The translations under genes were made by a program, and so were the position numbers. From Sphingobacterium humi (lineage in GTDB: Bacteria > Bacteroidota > Bacteroidia > Sphingobacteriales > Sphingobacteriaceae), in assembly GCF_009768885.1 (NCBI RefSeq), contig NZ_WSQA01000004.1:248001-312000 (forward strand): a stretch of 64,000 nucleotides of DNA, read 5' to 3'. The notes under the pieces were generated by a model, which saw only the letters and a program-made list of their open reading frames with translations, was not told the origin of the DNA and made no database searches. Below, piece by piece: positions 34,834-43,766 of the stretch (positions within the stretch are counted from its first letter, which is position 1; each line of letters begins with the position of its first letter).

Positions 34834-35493
34834 CTAAGCGTCTTTCTTAAACCTCCATTGCACATAATTTATATTCTTATCGGTTGCCAGGTACTTTTTC
34901 TCGTAGTAAGTTTTAATCGATAGCACCTCATCTACTAAATCAGAATGATACAAATCGGTAGTTTCCTTCTCCTTTGGCAGTTGTTGCAGTTCGATTTGCG
35001 CTAAGGTATAGGCGTAGAAACCATCATTATCTGTTTTCAGGTGCATCATACCATCGGGCTTAAGAATGTGCTTGTAACGCGCTAAAAAGGCCGGATTCGT
35101 CAGTCTTTTCTTCTCTCTGCTATCCTGTGGTTGCGGGTCTGGGAAGGTAATCCAGATTTCGGAAACCTCTGCTGCATCAAAGTACTCCAGAATGGTTTCT
35201 ATTTGGATGCGTAGGAACCCTACATTGCTAATGCCTTCTTCGATGGCCGTCTTGGCGCCTCTCCAAATGCGGTTCCCTTTATAATCGATGCCAATAAAGT
35301 TCTTATCAGGAAATAATTTGGCCAAGTTAACTGTATATTCGCCTTTTCCGCAAGCCAATTCCAATATAAGCGGCTTATCATTTTTAAAAAATGTAGCTGC
35401 CCATTGACCCTTAAAGGGCTTGCCGGCTTCCATTTGGAGTACATTAGGAAATGTAGCGATTTCTGCGAATTTTCTTAGTTTGTCCTTACCCAT
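34834..35493 (-). CDS. trmB: tRNA (guanine-N7-)-methyltransferase
   Basis: A 219-residue SAM-dependent enzyme forming m7G46 in tRNA. Motif I LELACGKGEYTV, IGIDYKGNRIW and the TrmB signature EIWITFPDPQPQ followed by KKRLTNPAFL are present; the C-terminal KTYYEKKYL and YVQWRF segments complete the family pattern. The ATG at 35493 (MGKDKLRKFAE) is preferred to an upstream TTG. It is divergent from the GDP-fucose synthase gene, with the two -7 boxes only 4 bp apart. Confidence 0.95.
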   Translation of the reverse strand: MGKDKLRKFAEIATFPNVLQMEAGKPFKGQWAATFFKNDKPLILELACGKGEYTVNLAKLFPDKNFIGIDYKGNRIWRGAKTAIEEGISNVGFLRIQIETILEYFDAAEVSEIWITFPDPQPQDSREKKRLTNPAFLARYKHILKPDGMMHLKTDNDGFYAYTLAQIELQQLPKEKETTDLYHSDLVDEVLSIKTYYEKKYLATDKNINYVQWRFKKDA

Positions 35494-35510
35494 AGCATTC
35501 AATTAAGTCG

Positions 35511-35530
35511 CAAAAATAACCTTATATTTG
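35511..35530. promoter_or_regulatory. Back-to-back -7 boxes of trmB and GDP-fucose synthase
   Basis: TATTTTTG on the minus strand (35511-35518) and TATATTTG on the plus strand (35523-35530) both fit TAnnTTTG and are separated by 4 bp, so the two divergent promoters overlap and should compete for polymerase. Confidence 0.55.
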
Positions 35531-35549
35531 TACTATTCAATACATTCTC

Positions 35550-36482
35550 GTGGAAAAACAAGCGAAAATTTACGTTGCAGGCCATCGTGGTATGGTGGGA
35601 TCGGCTATTTATCGGAAGCTTCAAGCCTTAGGCTATAGCAATATCATCAGTAGAACCTCCAAAGAGTTAGATTTACGGGATCAGCAAGCGGTGAAGACCT
35701 TCTTCGAAACTGAGAAACCGGATTATGTTTTTCTTGCCGCCGCAAAGGTAGGTGGTATCCTAGCCAATAATACCTTTCGAGCCGACTTCATCTACGAAAA
35801 CCTGGCTATTCAAAACAATGTGATCCATTTCGCCCATGAGAACAAGGTTAAGAAACTGATGTTTCTGGGTTCCAGCTGCATTTACCCTAAGCTGGCACCA
35901 CAGCCCTTAAATGAAAACTCCCTACTCACGGGCACCTTAGAATATACCAATGAGCCGTATGCCATTGCTAAGATTGCGGGGATTAAAATGTGTGAGTCCT
36001 ATCGTTTACAATACGGTGATCAGTATATCTCAGTGATGCCGACTAACTTATACGGCATTAACGATAATTACCATCCGGAAAACTCCCATGTCTTGCCGGC
36101 TTTGATCCGTCGTTTTCACGAAGCGAAGGTGAATGAAAGTCCGAGTGTGAGCATTTGGGGAACAGGATCGCCATTACGCGAGTTTATGTTCGCAGATGAC
36201 TTAGCAGACGCCTGCGTATTCCTTATGGAAAATTACGATGAACTCCAGTTCGTGAATATCGGAGTCGGAGAGGATATCAGTATTAAAGATCTGGCACTAT
36301 TGATTAAGGAAATTGTTGGCTATGAAGGGAAGCTGGAATTCGACAGCAGCAAACCTGATGGCACGCCTCGAAAGCTGATGGATGTTAGTAAGCTTCATGC
36401 GCTGGGTTGGAAGCATAAAACCAATCTCAAAGAAGGAATCCAATTGGCCTATCAGGACTTTCTGACGAAAGAAGGGAAATAA
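35550..36482 (+). CDS. fcl: GDP-L-fucose synthase
   Basis: A 310-residue SDR enzyme (GMER/WcaG type) converting GDP-4-keto-6-deoxy-mannose to GDP-L-fucose, a donor for surface glycans. Rossmann motif [11 protein letters not shown] (10-20), catalytic S108 (GSSCIYPK), Y137 and K141 (YAIAK), and [30 protein letters not shown] signature (split) agree with E. coli Fcl. The start is GTG at 35550, 19 nt after the promoter box. The partner GDP-mannose dehydratase is not in this window. Confidence 0.93.
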   Translation: MEKQAKIYVAGHRGMVGSAIYRKLQALGYSNIISRTSKELDLRDQQAVKTFFETEKPDYVFLAAAKVGGILANNTFRADFIYENLAIQNNVIHFAHENKVKKLMFLGSSCIYPKLAPQPLNENSLLTGTLEYTNEPYAIAKIAGIKMCESYRLQYGDQYISVMPTNLYGINDNYHPENSHVLPALIRRFHEAKVNESPSVSIWGTGSPLREFMFADDLADACVFLMENYDELQFVNIGVGEDISIKDLALLIKEIVGYEGKLEFDSSKPDGTPRKLMDVSKLHALGWKHKTNLKEGIQLAYQDFLTKEGK

Positions 36483-36591
36483 TAATAAAATAGTAGGGAA
36501 ATCAACCTGCAAAGGAGGGCTATTCTTTATGCAAAGGTGAGGTCATTCTAATACAGAAGACATGGAAAAATAATGCAAAAGAAAAGGAGGA

Positions 36592-37143
36592 TTAAAAAGT
36601 CTCCGAATCTTTAGGAATGCCATACATATTATCCTGTACACTTTCCTCCGCAGTAATCATGGGTGGATGATTGGGAGGTGCCGCAGCTGCTTCTTTAGCT
36701 AAAGCTTCGGCTTTTTCCTTTTTCTTTTTCTTCTTCGGCTTAATAAAGGCGGTAATCTTATCAATGACCGAACTCACCGAGGCTTGATTTACTTCGCGTG
36801 CTGCCGTTTCAGAGGCCAATAACACTAAGCCTTTTTTCAGCCATCCCGCATTGCGTAGTAAGGTTTTATTCAACACCAAAGGTAAACCCAGCTGTAAAGT
36901 CTTAGTCAACCAATCTGATTTTCCAGACGTATTCTTTGAGCCAATGGTAGAGAAAATACCCTTAACCATATCTACCCCCGGCACATTGGAAGCCACCATA
37001 TTGAAAATACGTGCTGGTGTTTCCACTTTATGCTTTAAAAGTTGATACTGATTAATAAGGAATTGCTCTTGTTCTTTTTTCTGAACTTTTAATCGAGCAA
37101 TCTCTGCTTGCAAATCGGTGATATTTGAAATTCTGTTTCTCAT
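36592..37143 (-). CDS. Hypothetical coiled, lysine-rich protein
   Basis: A 183-residue protein of unknown function. An N-terminal heptad-like coiled segment (DLQAEIARLKVQKKEQEQFL, about 8-30) is followed by a moderately hydrophobic middle region (QLGLPLVLNKTLLRNAGWLKKGLVLLASETAARE, about 88-118, split) and a lysine run KPKKKKKKEK at about 135-145, then a Pro/Ala-rich tail. It starts 6 bp after the holin-like gene stop and is presumably co-expressed with the YtxH/holin-like envelope proteins. Confidence 0.7.
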   Translation of the reverse strand: MRNRISNITDLQAEIARLKVQKKEQEQFLINQYQLLKHKVETPARIFNMVASNVPGVDMVKGIFSTIGSKNTSGKSDWLTKTLQLGLPLVLNKTLLRNAGWLKKGLVLLASETAAREVNQASVSSVIDKITAFIKPKKKKKKEKAEALAKEAAAAPPNHPPMITAEESVQDNMYGIPKDSETF

Positions 37144-37149
37144 GATAGG

Positions 37150-37614
37150 TTAAACTCGCTCTTTATCCTCTTGTTCTGTTTCAACTACGGGTTCCGGATC
37201 GGCAACTGGCGATCCGCCTTCCGACATGTCTGCCGCATGCATGGCTTCTTCATCCTTATCATCCTCCTCTTTCCATTTAGAAACTACCCTACGGATTGTA
37301 AAATCCATAAACTTCGCTTCTAACTTAGGTTCAAAGGCGCGGATAAGTAAAATAATCACTAAAAAGAGGCCACCGGTGGCTAAAAAGCCCAAGGAATAAC
37401 TTCCCAACACTTCCCCTAAGTAAAACCCTAGGGCCAACGACCAAAAGAAAACCACCAATAGGGTCAACAGCAGCTTGCTGCCATCCACGATTAGGGATCC
37501 CACAATCCTCGACATACGCGATAGGGCTTTTAGTTTTAACAGCTCTACCTGCGTTTCTAAATATTCTTTTGATTTATCGAATGACTCCGAAAATGAAAAC
37601 TTTTGTTCTTCCAT
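37150..37614 (-). CDS. Holin-like (phage holin superfamily III/Holin-X) membrane protein
   Basis: A 154-residue protein with an N-terminal amphipathic region (YLETQVELLKLKALSRMSRI), two closely spaced transmembrane helices (about 40-63 and 73-93), and a charged Glu/Asp-rich C-terminus. This organisation matches bacterial 'phage holin family protein/DUF1469-like' chromosomal membrane proteins, which are not phage genes and have no assigned role. Between YtxH and the coiled protein in a three-gene minus-strand set. No phage genes are nearby. Confidence 0.75.
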   Translation of the reverse strand: MEEQKFSFSESFDKSKEYLETQVELLKLKALSRMSRIVGSLIVDGSKLLLTLLVVFFWSLALGFYLGEVLGSYSLGFLATGGLFLVIILLIRAFEPKLEAKFMDFTIRRVVSKWKEEDDKDEEAMHAADMSEGGSPVADPEPVVETEQEDKERV

Positions 37615-37629
37615 GCAGTAGGTACCTTA

Positions 37630-37665
37630 AATAGAGCTACCGATAACGGTTCAGGTAGCTCTATT
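37630..37665 (-). terminator. Intercistronic hairpin between YtxH and holin-like genes
   Basis: Perfect 12-bp stem AATAGAGCTACC / GGTAGCTCTATT with a 12-nt loop. There is no T-run on the minus strand, so it may attenuate or protect mRNA rather than terminate. Confidence 0.5.
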
Positions 37666-37701
37666 AATTATATAATGAGTTTACAAAAAGCTTGTAAACA
37701 A

Positions 37702-37971
37702 CTAAGCGTGTTCTTCGATCTCTTCGTCAATTACCGCTTCAGCTTTCCCCAACTTTGTTTTCAAGCCAGCGACGATCTTTTCTTTAAAATCATTTAGTTG
37801 GTCAAACTGCTCTTCGGCACGCTCTTTAATTGCATCGCCTAAATCAGCTAAAGATTCGTTGATTTTTTCACGGGTGTCACTGCCTTTGTCTGGTGCAAAT
37901 AAGATCCCTAATACAGCTCCTGCAGCCAATCCTGCCAAAAGGGCTGTTACAATTTTGCCATTATCATTCAT
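37702..37971 (-). CDS. YtxH domain-containing protein
   Basis: An 89-residue protein: one N-terminal glycine-rich membrane helix (VTALLAGLAAGAVLGILFAP) followed by the YtxH/GvpP-like amphipathic helix (DKGSDTREKINESLADLGDAIKE, split), typical of small stress-linked membrane proteins. The ATG at 37971 (MNDNGKI) is preferred; an in-frame ATG at 38004 would add 11 polar residues. First of the three-gene envelope set. Confidence 0.8.
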   Translation of the reverse strand: MNDNGKIVTALLAGLAAGAVLGILFAPDKGSDTREKINESLADLGDAIKERAEEQFDQLNDFKEKIVAGLKTKLGKAEAVIDEEIEEHA

Positions 37972-38004
37972 TTTATTATGTGTTTTAGTAGTTTTACAAT
38001 TCAT

Positions 38005-38345
38005 GATATTCTCTTTTTCAATATAACAAAAAAATGCCCGTTTCGTTTTGCTTAATTCAAACTTTCTAGCATTTTAGGGAATCTTCTCCGAAACCCTTTA
38101 TTGTTTCTCAGTAAAAAGAGTAGCAAACTTAATACCAAGACCGCCCTTTATTTAGAATTTGACAGGATTTTGATTTTTTCGATATTATTTTAACAGATAG
38201 CTAAGTATCAATGATAGACTGTCAGCTTTTGTAATTGCCGTCCAGCTTTTGTTGTTATAGGCAGCTAGGTTTTGCACTTTTCTCCCTCCATCCATCAATT
38301 TGGTCTTAATAGTGTTTTTACTATAAATTAAATTATTTATTTTTA
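38005..38345. other. Intergenic region with phased short repeats
   Basis: No gene seen. CAGCTTTTGT occurs at 38223-38232 and 38243-38252, with a degenerate third copy (CAGCTAGGTTTTG) from 38262, a spacing of about 20 bp (two helical turns). It lies roughly 100-140 bp upstream of the YifB start and might bind a regulator in tandem; otherwise nothing recognised. Confidence 0.4.
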
Positions 38346-38363
38346 TTGAAATTCAGATCATAT

Positions 38364-39902
38364 ATGATAGCAAAAACCTTCAGTAGTGCTGTCCAAGGCA
38401 TTGATGCAACCAGCATCTCCGTTGAAACTCACATTAGCTCAGGCACCCATTATTTCATTGTCGGACTCCCCGATAACGCCGTTAAAGAAAGTATTCTAAG
38501 AATTGAAAGTGCCATCTTATCCATCGGACACTTTATGCCGCGCCAAAAGATTGTAGTCAACCTTGGCCCCGCAGACATTCGCAAGGAAGGCTCTGCCTTC
38601 GATCTAGCAATAAGCATTGCCATTCTTACCGCCTCCCAACAAATCCACAGCAGCGAATTAGCTCATTACGTTATCCTAGGTGAGTTATCCCTCGACGGGA
38701 AAATAAAGCCCATCCGTGGGGCATTGCCTATTGCTGTTCAAGCGAAAAAAGATGGCTTTAAAGGGATTATCCTTCCGCGGGAGAATGCCGAAGAGGCGGC
38801 TATTATAGAAGATCTGATTATATATGCGGCATCTGACCTCAAACAGGTGATTGAGCATTTGGTGAATGCCAAACGTCTGCCACGCGTGCAAATATCGATA
38901 CAGGAGTTATTCCAAAAGAAGATCAACAATTACGATGTTGATTTCTCGGAAGTAAAAGGTCAGGAAAACATCAAAAGGGCGTTGGAAATTGCAGCTGCAG
39001 GAGGACATAATGTCATCCTGATTGGCCCTCCTGGCGCGGGTAAGACCATGCTGGCCAAGCGACTCCCGAGTATTCTGCCACCGCTCAGCATAAATGAGTC
39101 TTTAGAAACCACCAAAATACATTCCGTATCAGGCCTGCTTGCCAGCACCTCCTCCCTATTAACCGCGCGTCCCTTCCGATCGCCGCATCATACCATTTCC
39201 GATGTAGCTTTGGTCGGCGGCGGTAAGAATCCCAAACCCGGAGAGATCTCCCTGGCGCACCATGGCGTCCTGTTTCTCGATGAGTTACCCGAATTTAAGC
39301 GCTCGGCTTTAGAGGTAATGCGGCAACCCTTGGAGTCGCGCACTATTACGATTTCCAGGACCCAGTTCACGGTAGACTATCCAGCCAGTTTCATGCTGGT
39401 AGCGGCCATGAATCCCTGCCCCTGTGGCTACTATAATCATCCAAACCGCCCCTGCATCTGTGGCACCCCTATTGTCCAAAAATACCTGCGTAAGATCTCC
39501 GGCCCTTTATTAGATCGTATAGATATCCATATTGAAGTTACGCCGGTAGATTTTGATGAACTGGTAGAAACCCGCAAAGCTGAACGCAGCGAAGACATCC
39601 GCAAGCGCGTTATTGATGCAAGGAAGATTCAAGAGGATAGGTTCCAGCACATGAAACATATCCACAGCAATGCCGAAATGCGAACCAAGCACATCCGGGA
39701 ATTATGTGTTATCGAAGAAAGTGGAAAACAATTATTAACGCTAGCGATGGAGCGCTTAAACTTATCGGCTCGTGCTTACGACCGCATTTTAAAAGTAGCT
39801 CGCACCATTGCTGACCTCGCGCAATCTGACCAAATTAAGAATGAACATTTAGCTGAAGCGATCCAATTCCGAAGTTTAGATCGCGTGAACTGGAGTGGGT
39901 AA
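38364..39902 (+). CDS. YifB family Mg-chelatase-like AAA+ ATPase (ComM-like)
   Basis: A 512-residue protein with the N-terminal Lon-protease-like ChlI domain (about 20-140), AAA+ Mg_chelatase domain with Walker A GPPGAGKT (221-228) and the Walker B segment HGVLFLDELPEF, a Zn-like CPCGYYNHPNRPCICG loop, and the C-terminal Mg_chelatase_C region. The ATG at 38364 (MIAKTFSSAV) matches the family N-terminus and is preferred over the TTG 18 bp upstream. In other bacteria ComM is a helicase-like motor for branch migration in transformation; here the role is by homology. Confidence 0.93.
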   Translation: MIAKTFSSAVQGIDATSISVETHISSGTHYFIVGLPDNAVKESILRIESAILSIGHFMPRQKIVVNLGPADIRKEGSAFDLAISIAILTASQQIHSSELAHYVILGELSLDGKIKPIRGALPIAVQAKKDGFKGIILPRENAEEAAIIEDLIIYAASDLKQVIEHLVNAKRLPRVQISIQELFQKKINNYDVDFSEVKGQENIKRALEIAAAGGHNVILIGPPGAGKTMLAKRLPSILPPLSINESLETTKIHSVSGLLASTSSLLTARPFRSPHHTISDVALVGGGKNPKPGEISLAHHGVLFLDELPEFKRSALEVMRQPLESRTITISRTQFTVDYPASFMLVAAMNPCPCGYYNHPNRPCICGTPIVQKYLRKISGPLLDRIDIHIEVTPVDFDELVETRKAERSEDIRKRVIDARKIQEDRFQHMKHIHSNAEMRTKHIRELCVIEESGKQLLTLAMERLNLSARAYDRILKVARTIADLAQSDQIKNEHLAEAIQFRSLDRVNWSG

Positions 39903-39912
39903 TTTACTCTCC

Positions 39913-40542
39913 CTAAAACTGACTCACAAAATGCTTAAAAATCCAAGGGTAGAGAATCAGGGTAAAGAGAATCCCTGTTAAAGCCCCAAATAAGTGCGCA
40001 TCATGATTAATGCCATCGCTAGCATTCTTGGAAGCCCAGATACAGTACCCCAAGTATAATACAGCAAAGATATAAGCAGGCATCGGGATGATCATAAAGA
40101 TCCCCAGCAACATCTTCGGATCAAAGAGAATATAGCTAAACAGCACGGCTGATATGGCACCAGAAGCGCCTAAACTATGGTAACCATAGTTATCCTTATT
40201 TTGAATAATAGTCGCTATATCACTTAACACCAAGGCCACGATATAGAGCAGGGCAAACCAAAGGTGTCCCAAAGGACCGGATATCTGCACGAAAGTAGCT
40301 TCCAGACCGAATCCAAAATAATAGAAGGTAATCATATTGAACAGCAGATGCATCCAATCTTTATGGATTAAGCCACTGGTCAATACCAAATACCATTTGC
40401 TTTTGTCCCGATACACCGAATAGGGGTGTAGCATTAAGCGGCCATACCATTGCGGGTTTGAAAACACATAAATACTGAGCCCGATGGTCAATGCAAAAAT
40501 AACCGAGGCTACAGGAAGGTTTAGCAAATAATTCAATAACAT
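39913..40542 (-). CDS. Rhomboid family intramembrane serine protease
   Basis: A 209-residue polytopic protein with six hydrophobic helices. Catalytic Ser127 in GASGAIS and His183 in DAHLFGALTG are present, with the HLLFNM motif (H65) in the second helix. It cleaves membrane-protein substrates within the bilayer. It starts immediately before the LUD gene stop (adjacent bases) and so is translationally linked to it. Confidence 0.92.
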   Translation of the reverse strand: MLLNYLLNLPVASVIFALTIGLSIYVFSNPQWYGRLMLHPYSVYRDKSKWYLVLTSGLIHKDWMHLLFNMITFYYFGFGLEATFVQISGPLGHLWFALLYIVALVLSDIATIIQNKDNYGYHSLGASGAISAVLFSYILFDPKMLLGIFMIIPMPAYIFAVLYLGYCIWASKNASDGINHDAHLFGALTGILFTLILYPWIFKHFVSQF

Positions 40543-41190
40543 CTAAAAACGATCTTCTAATAAAAACAGGTATAATTCTTTAGGTCCGTGGGCACCAAGT
40601 ACCAGCATTTTCTCAATATCGGCGGTACGGCTCGGGCCAGTGATGACACTGACCATGCTTGGCAAGTCCTGTCCATACTTCTCGCGAACCAGGGCCATGC
40701 CATGTCTGATATCCATAACCAATTGCGAGGCTTTAGCAATGACAATATGAACCGGGGGGTACACACTCATGCGGCGGCCAGAGGCATCCGCATTGCTCAC
40801 CAAAATGCTGCCATTACGCGCAATTAAAGCTTCACAACCCGTAATCCCTACTTCCATATCTTCGAAGTCGCGACGGTTCTTATGGTATGGAAAACCATAT
40901 TGATCCAGTAGCTGCTGTATATTTTTATCCCACACATATAACTTGGTGAGGTTAATCTTCTCCAGCAAGATAATCAGATTTTCAATAAGGTTTATTTCTC
41001 CGTCGCAGTACACAAACTTACCCGCCCCATTGGTAAACTCGCGTGCGAAGGTAACATCCAAAGATTCTTCTTCATCTTTATATAGGGGGCTATCCTCAAA
41101 AGCAGGATGCGGGTTTTCCCTTTTTTGAAGTAAGGCTTGCCGAATCTTTTTCAGCATCTTTTCTTTGGCGGTGGTATTTCGAATATTCAT
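40543..41190 (-). CDS. LUD domain (LutC/YkgG-like) protein
   Basis: A 215-residue protein with the LUD domain: ALIARNGSILVSNADASGRRMSVYPPVHIVIA and SVITGPSRTADIEKMLVLGAHGPKELYLFLLE are characteristic of LutC/YkgG (segments shortened here). LutC participates in lactate oxidation in some bacteria, but LutA and LutB are absent nearby; in Bacteroidota this gene is regularly found next to ftsH, so its role is probably different. Downstream of ftsH behind a strong hairpin. Confidence 0.85.
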   Translation of the reverse strand: MNIRNTTAKEKMLKKIRQALLQKRENPHPAFEDSPLYKDEEESLDVTFAREFTNGAGKFVYCDGEINLIENLIILLEKINLTKLYVWDKNIQQLLDQYGFPYHKNRRDFEDMEVGITGCEALIARNGSILVSNADASGRRMSVYPPVHIVIAKASQLVMDIRHGMALVREKYGQDLPSMVSVITGPSRTADIEKMLVLGAHGPKELYLFLLEDRF

Positions 41191-41199
41191 AGATAAAGA

Positions 41200-41227
41200 A
41201 CAGACATGGTTTAGGAACCATGTCTGT
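41200..41227 (-). terminator. Hairpin between ftsH and LUD gene
   Basis: Perfect 12-bp stem ACAGACATGGTT / AACCATGTCTGT with a 4-nt loop in the 47-bp gap downstream of ftsH. Only a weak T-rich tail on the minus strand; it may be a terminator or a partial read-through attenuator. Confidence 0.6.
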
Positions 41228-41237
41228 AAGTTTTATG

Positions 41238-43310
41238 CTAATTTTCTTGACTAGACTGCGTTTCAGGCTTGCTCTCTTGCAAGTCGCCGTGATCGCCTGA
41301 CGGTAGGGTCAGGTCGGTTTGAGGAACGCCTCCCCCGTCGGCACCACCATTTACAAACTCGTCGTAGGTAGTCTTATGTTGGAATGGGCGCTTGCCTAAG
41401 ATCTCTTCCAAGTCTTGTTGGAAAAGGATTTCCTTCTCTAACAGTTTCTCAGCAATCTTAATCAGGCCTTCTTGTTTCTCTAATAGCAACTGTTTGGTTC
41501 GCTCATACACGGCAGAAATCAAGATACGCACTTCGTCATCAATCAATTCTGCGGTCTGATCTGAATAAGGTTTTTGGAACTGGCTATCTCCGGCACTATC
41601 GCGGAAGGATACATTCCCCACCTTATCATTCATACCATACACGGCCGTCATGGCATAGGCCAATTTGGTAATGCGCTCCAAGTCGTTCTGTGCACCGGTA
41701 CTGATTCGGCCGAACGTAATATCTTCAGCCACACGTCCACCCATTGTCATACACATACTGTCAATCAATTGCTCCGTTGTGTATAAAAACTGTTCTTTTG
41801 GCAGGTATTGGGCATAACCCAAGGCTGCCACACCACGTGGAACGATGGATACTTTCACCAATGGATCGGCATGTTCCAGGAACCAACCCGCAATAGCGTG
41901 TCCAGCTTCGTGGTAGGCCACAATTTTCTTCTCCTCCGGTGATATAATTTTATTCTTTTTCTCCAGACCACCGATCACGCGGTCAATGGCATCTTGGAAG
42001 TCTTGCATATCGATAGCACGTTTATTCTTACGCGCAGCAATCAGGGCTGCCTCATTACAAACGTTGGCAATTTCAGCACCTGCAAAACCCGGGGTTTGTG
42101 CCGATAATTTCTTCGCATCCACTTCCTCCGCTAATTTCAATGGCTTTAAGTGCACATTAAAGATTTGCTCACGACCGATTAAATCAGGTTTATCGATAGA
42201 AATCTGACGGTCAAAACGTCCCGGACGCAATAAAGCAGAGTCTAATACATCCAAACGGTTGGTGGCCGCCAAGATAATAACCCCTACGTTCGTGCCGAAA
42301 CCATCCATCTCCACCAATAACTGGTTCAATGTGTTTTCACGCTCATCGTTACCCCCCATAATGGAGTTCTTCCCACGGGCACGGCCAATGGCATCAATCT
42401 CATCGATAAAGATGATACATGGTGCTTTTTCTTTGGCTTGTTTAAACAAATCGCGAACACGAGAGGCACCAACACCCACGAACATCTCCACGAAATCAGA
42501 ACCCGATAAGGAGAAGAATGGAACCTGAGCTTCGCCGGCAACGGCTTTGGCCAATAAGGTTTTACCGGTTCCCGGAGGACCTACTAATAAGGCTCCTTTC
42601 GGAATCTTACCCCCTAAATCGGTATATTTCTTCGGATTTTTCAAGAAATCAACAATCTCCATCACCTCCTGTTTGGCTTCTTCCAAGCCCGCAACATCAT
42701 TAAAGGTGATATTAATCTGCGATTCTTTGTCGAATAATTGCGCTTTAGATTTTCCAATATTAAAGATGGCACCACCACCTGCACCTGCCCCACCGTTCAT
42801 ACGGCGCATCAACAGAATCCAGATCGCGACAATAATTAATAACGGAAGCATAAACGAAATAAACCAGCCAGCCCAAGGGTTGGTTCTATCCTCATAGGAT
42901 ACTCCCACTTTGGGTTGATTTGCGGCCAAGCTATCTTGAGAAGCCTTTAATTTGCTTTCCAAGATCTCTGCTGAAGGCTCCGTAAACGTGTATTGCGGGC
43001 CTACATTTGGCGATAAAGAAAGGGCATTCGGATTCGGCGCCACTTCTTTATACTTCTCATCAGCTAATTTATCTTTCTTAATATATACTTCGACATCTAT
43101 AAGGTCATTGCTTTTATAAGCGACCAACTTATCCACATCTCCGGGGACAAGCATCTTTGTTTCGAACTCCTTGTAGGTAATCTTCTTGGCCGATTCACTG
43201 CTAAACAGATACTGCAGCCCAATGAAGCCTACAATCATTGCAATCCAAAGCCAGATCATGTTAAATTTTGGTGGCATTGGCGTAATTTTTTTACTAGGAA
43301 CTTTCTTCAT
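41238..43310 (-). CDS. ftsH: ATP-dependent zinc metalloprotease FtsH
   Basis: A 690-residue membrane AAA+ protease. Two transmembrane helices (about 18-36 and 148-168) flank a periplasmic domain; AAA+ domain with Walker A GPPGTGKT (244-251), Walker [12 protein letters not shown] and second-region ATNRLDVLD; zinc site HEAGH (467-471). It degrades membrane and short-lived cytosolic proteins. The C-terminus is a disordered Gly/Ser/Gln tail. Order rsfS-ftsH-LUD is a common Bacteroidota arrangement. Confidence 0.97.
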   Translation of the reverse strand: MKKVPSKKITPMPPKFNMIWLWIAMIVGFIGLQYLFSSESAKKITYKEFETKMLVPGDVDKLVAYKSNDLIDVEVYIKKDKLADEKYKEVAPNPNALSLSPNVGPQYTFTEPSAEILESKLKASQDSLAANQPKVGVSYEDRTNPWAGWFISFMLPLLIIVAIWILLMRRMNGGAGAGGGAIFNIGKSKAQLFDKESQINITFNDVAGLEEAKQEVMEIVDFLKNPKKYTDLGGKIPKGALLVGPPGTGKTLLAKAVAGEAQVPFFSLSGSDFVEMFVGVGASRVRDLFKQAKEKAPCIIFIDEIDAIGRARGKNSIMGGNDERENTLNQLLVEMDGFGTNVGVIILAATNRLDVLDSALLRPGRFDRQISIDKPDLIGREQIFNVHLKPLKLAEEVDAKKLSAQTPGFAGAEIANVCNEAALIAARKNKRAIDMQDFQDAIDRVIGGLEKKNKIISPEEKKIVAYHEAGHAIAGWFLEHADPLVKVSIVPRGVAALGYAQYLPKEQFLYTTEQLIDSMCMTMGGRVAEDITFGRISTGAQNDLERITKLAYAMTAVYGMNDKVGNVSFRDSAGDSQFQKPYSDQTAELIDDEVRILISAVYERTKQLLLEKQEGLIKIAEKLLEKEILFQQDLEEILGKRPFQHKTTYDEFVNGGADGGGVPQTDLTLPSGDHGDLQESKPETQSSQEN

Positions 43311-43341
43311 TTATACACTTAAACTACGTTTCACTTCTAAC

Positions 43342-43716
43342 CTATGCACTTTGATAGGTACTTACCTGCGCATCTCCCCACAAATCTTCGATTCGGTAAT
43401 GCTGTCTCTTATCAGTTTTAAAAATATGCACCACCACATCTACGAAATCCAGCAGAACCCATTCTCCATTTCCGTGTCCTTCCTTGTGCCAAGGGTCTTG
43501 GCCTAAGGTTTTATACACTTCATCTTCCACATTTTTGGCGATTGCATTTACTTGAACATTGGAGTCGGCATGGCAGATAACAAAATAATCAGATAGGGTT
43601 GCATTCACTCCGCGCATATCCAGCCTCACGATTTCATTGCCTTTTTTTTCTTGCATGCCGTGAATGATGACATCGGCTAGCTTCTCAGACAACGAAGTTT
43701 TTTTGTTTTTACTCAT
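43342..43716 (-). CDS. rsfS: Ribosome silencing factor RsfS
   Basis: A 124-residue RsfS/Iojap protein that binds ribosomal protein uL14 and prevents subunit joining under nutrient limitation. The family core is complete: VRLDMRGVNATLSDYFVIC, AIAKNVEDEVYKTLGQDPWHKEG and WVLLDFVDVVVHIF. The ATG at 43716 replaces the TTG three bases upstream. Divergent from the biotin ligase gene and 31 bp upstream of ftsH. Confidence 0.95.
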   Translation of the reverse strand: MSKNKKTSLSEKLADVIIHGMQEKKGNEIVRLDMRGVNATLSDYFVICHADSNVQVNAIAKNVEDEVYKTLGQDPWHKEGHGNGEWVLLDFVDVVVHIFKTDKRQHYRIEDLWGDAQVSTYQSA

Positions 43717-43728
43717 CAAGATTTATTA

Positions 43729-43736
43729 TACTTTTG
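43729..43736 (+). promoter_or_regulatory. -7 promoter box of birA
   Basis: TACTTTTG fits TAnnTTTG and covers the in-frame TTG at 43734, which therefore cannot be the translation start; the TTG at 43767 is favoured. Confidence 0.5.
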
Positions 43737-43766
43737 ACTGATAGATTTTTTAAATTATATTATCCT

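Noticed and set aside
37150..37614. Possible prophage remnant suggested by the holin-like protein
   Set aside because: No other phage genes or attachment repeats nearby; chromosomal holin-like membrane proteins of this type are common.
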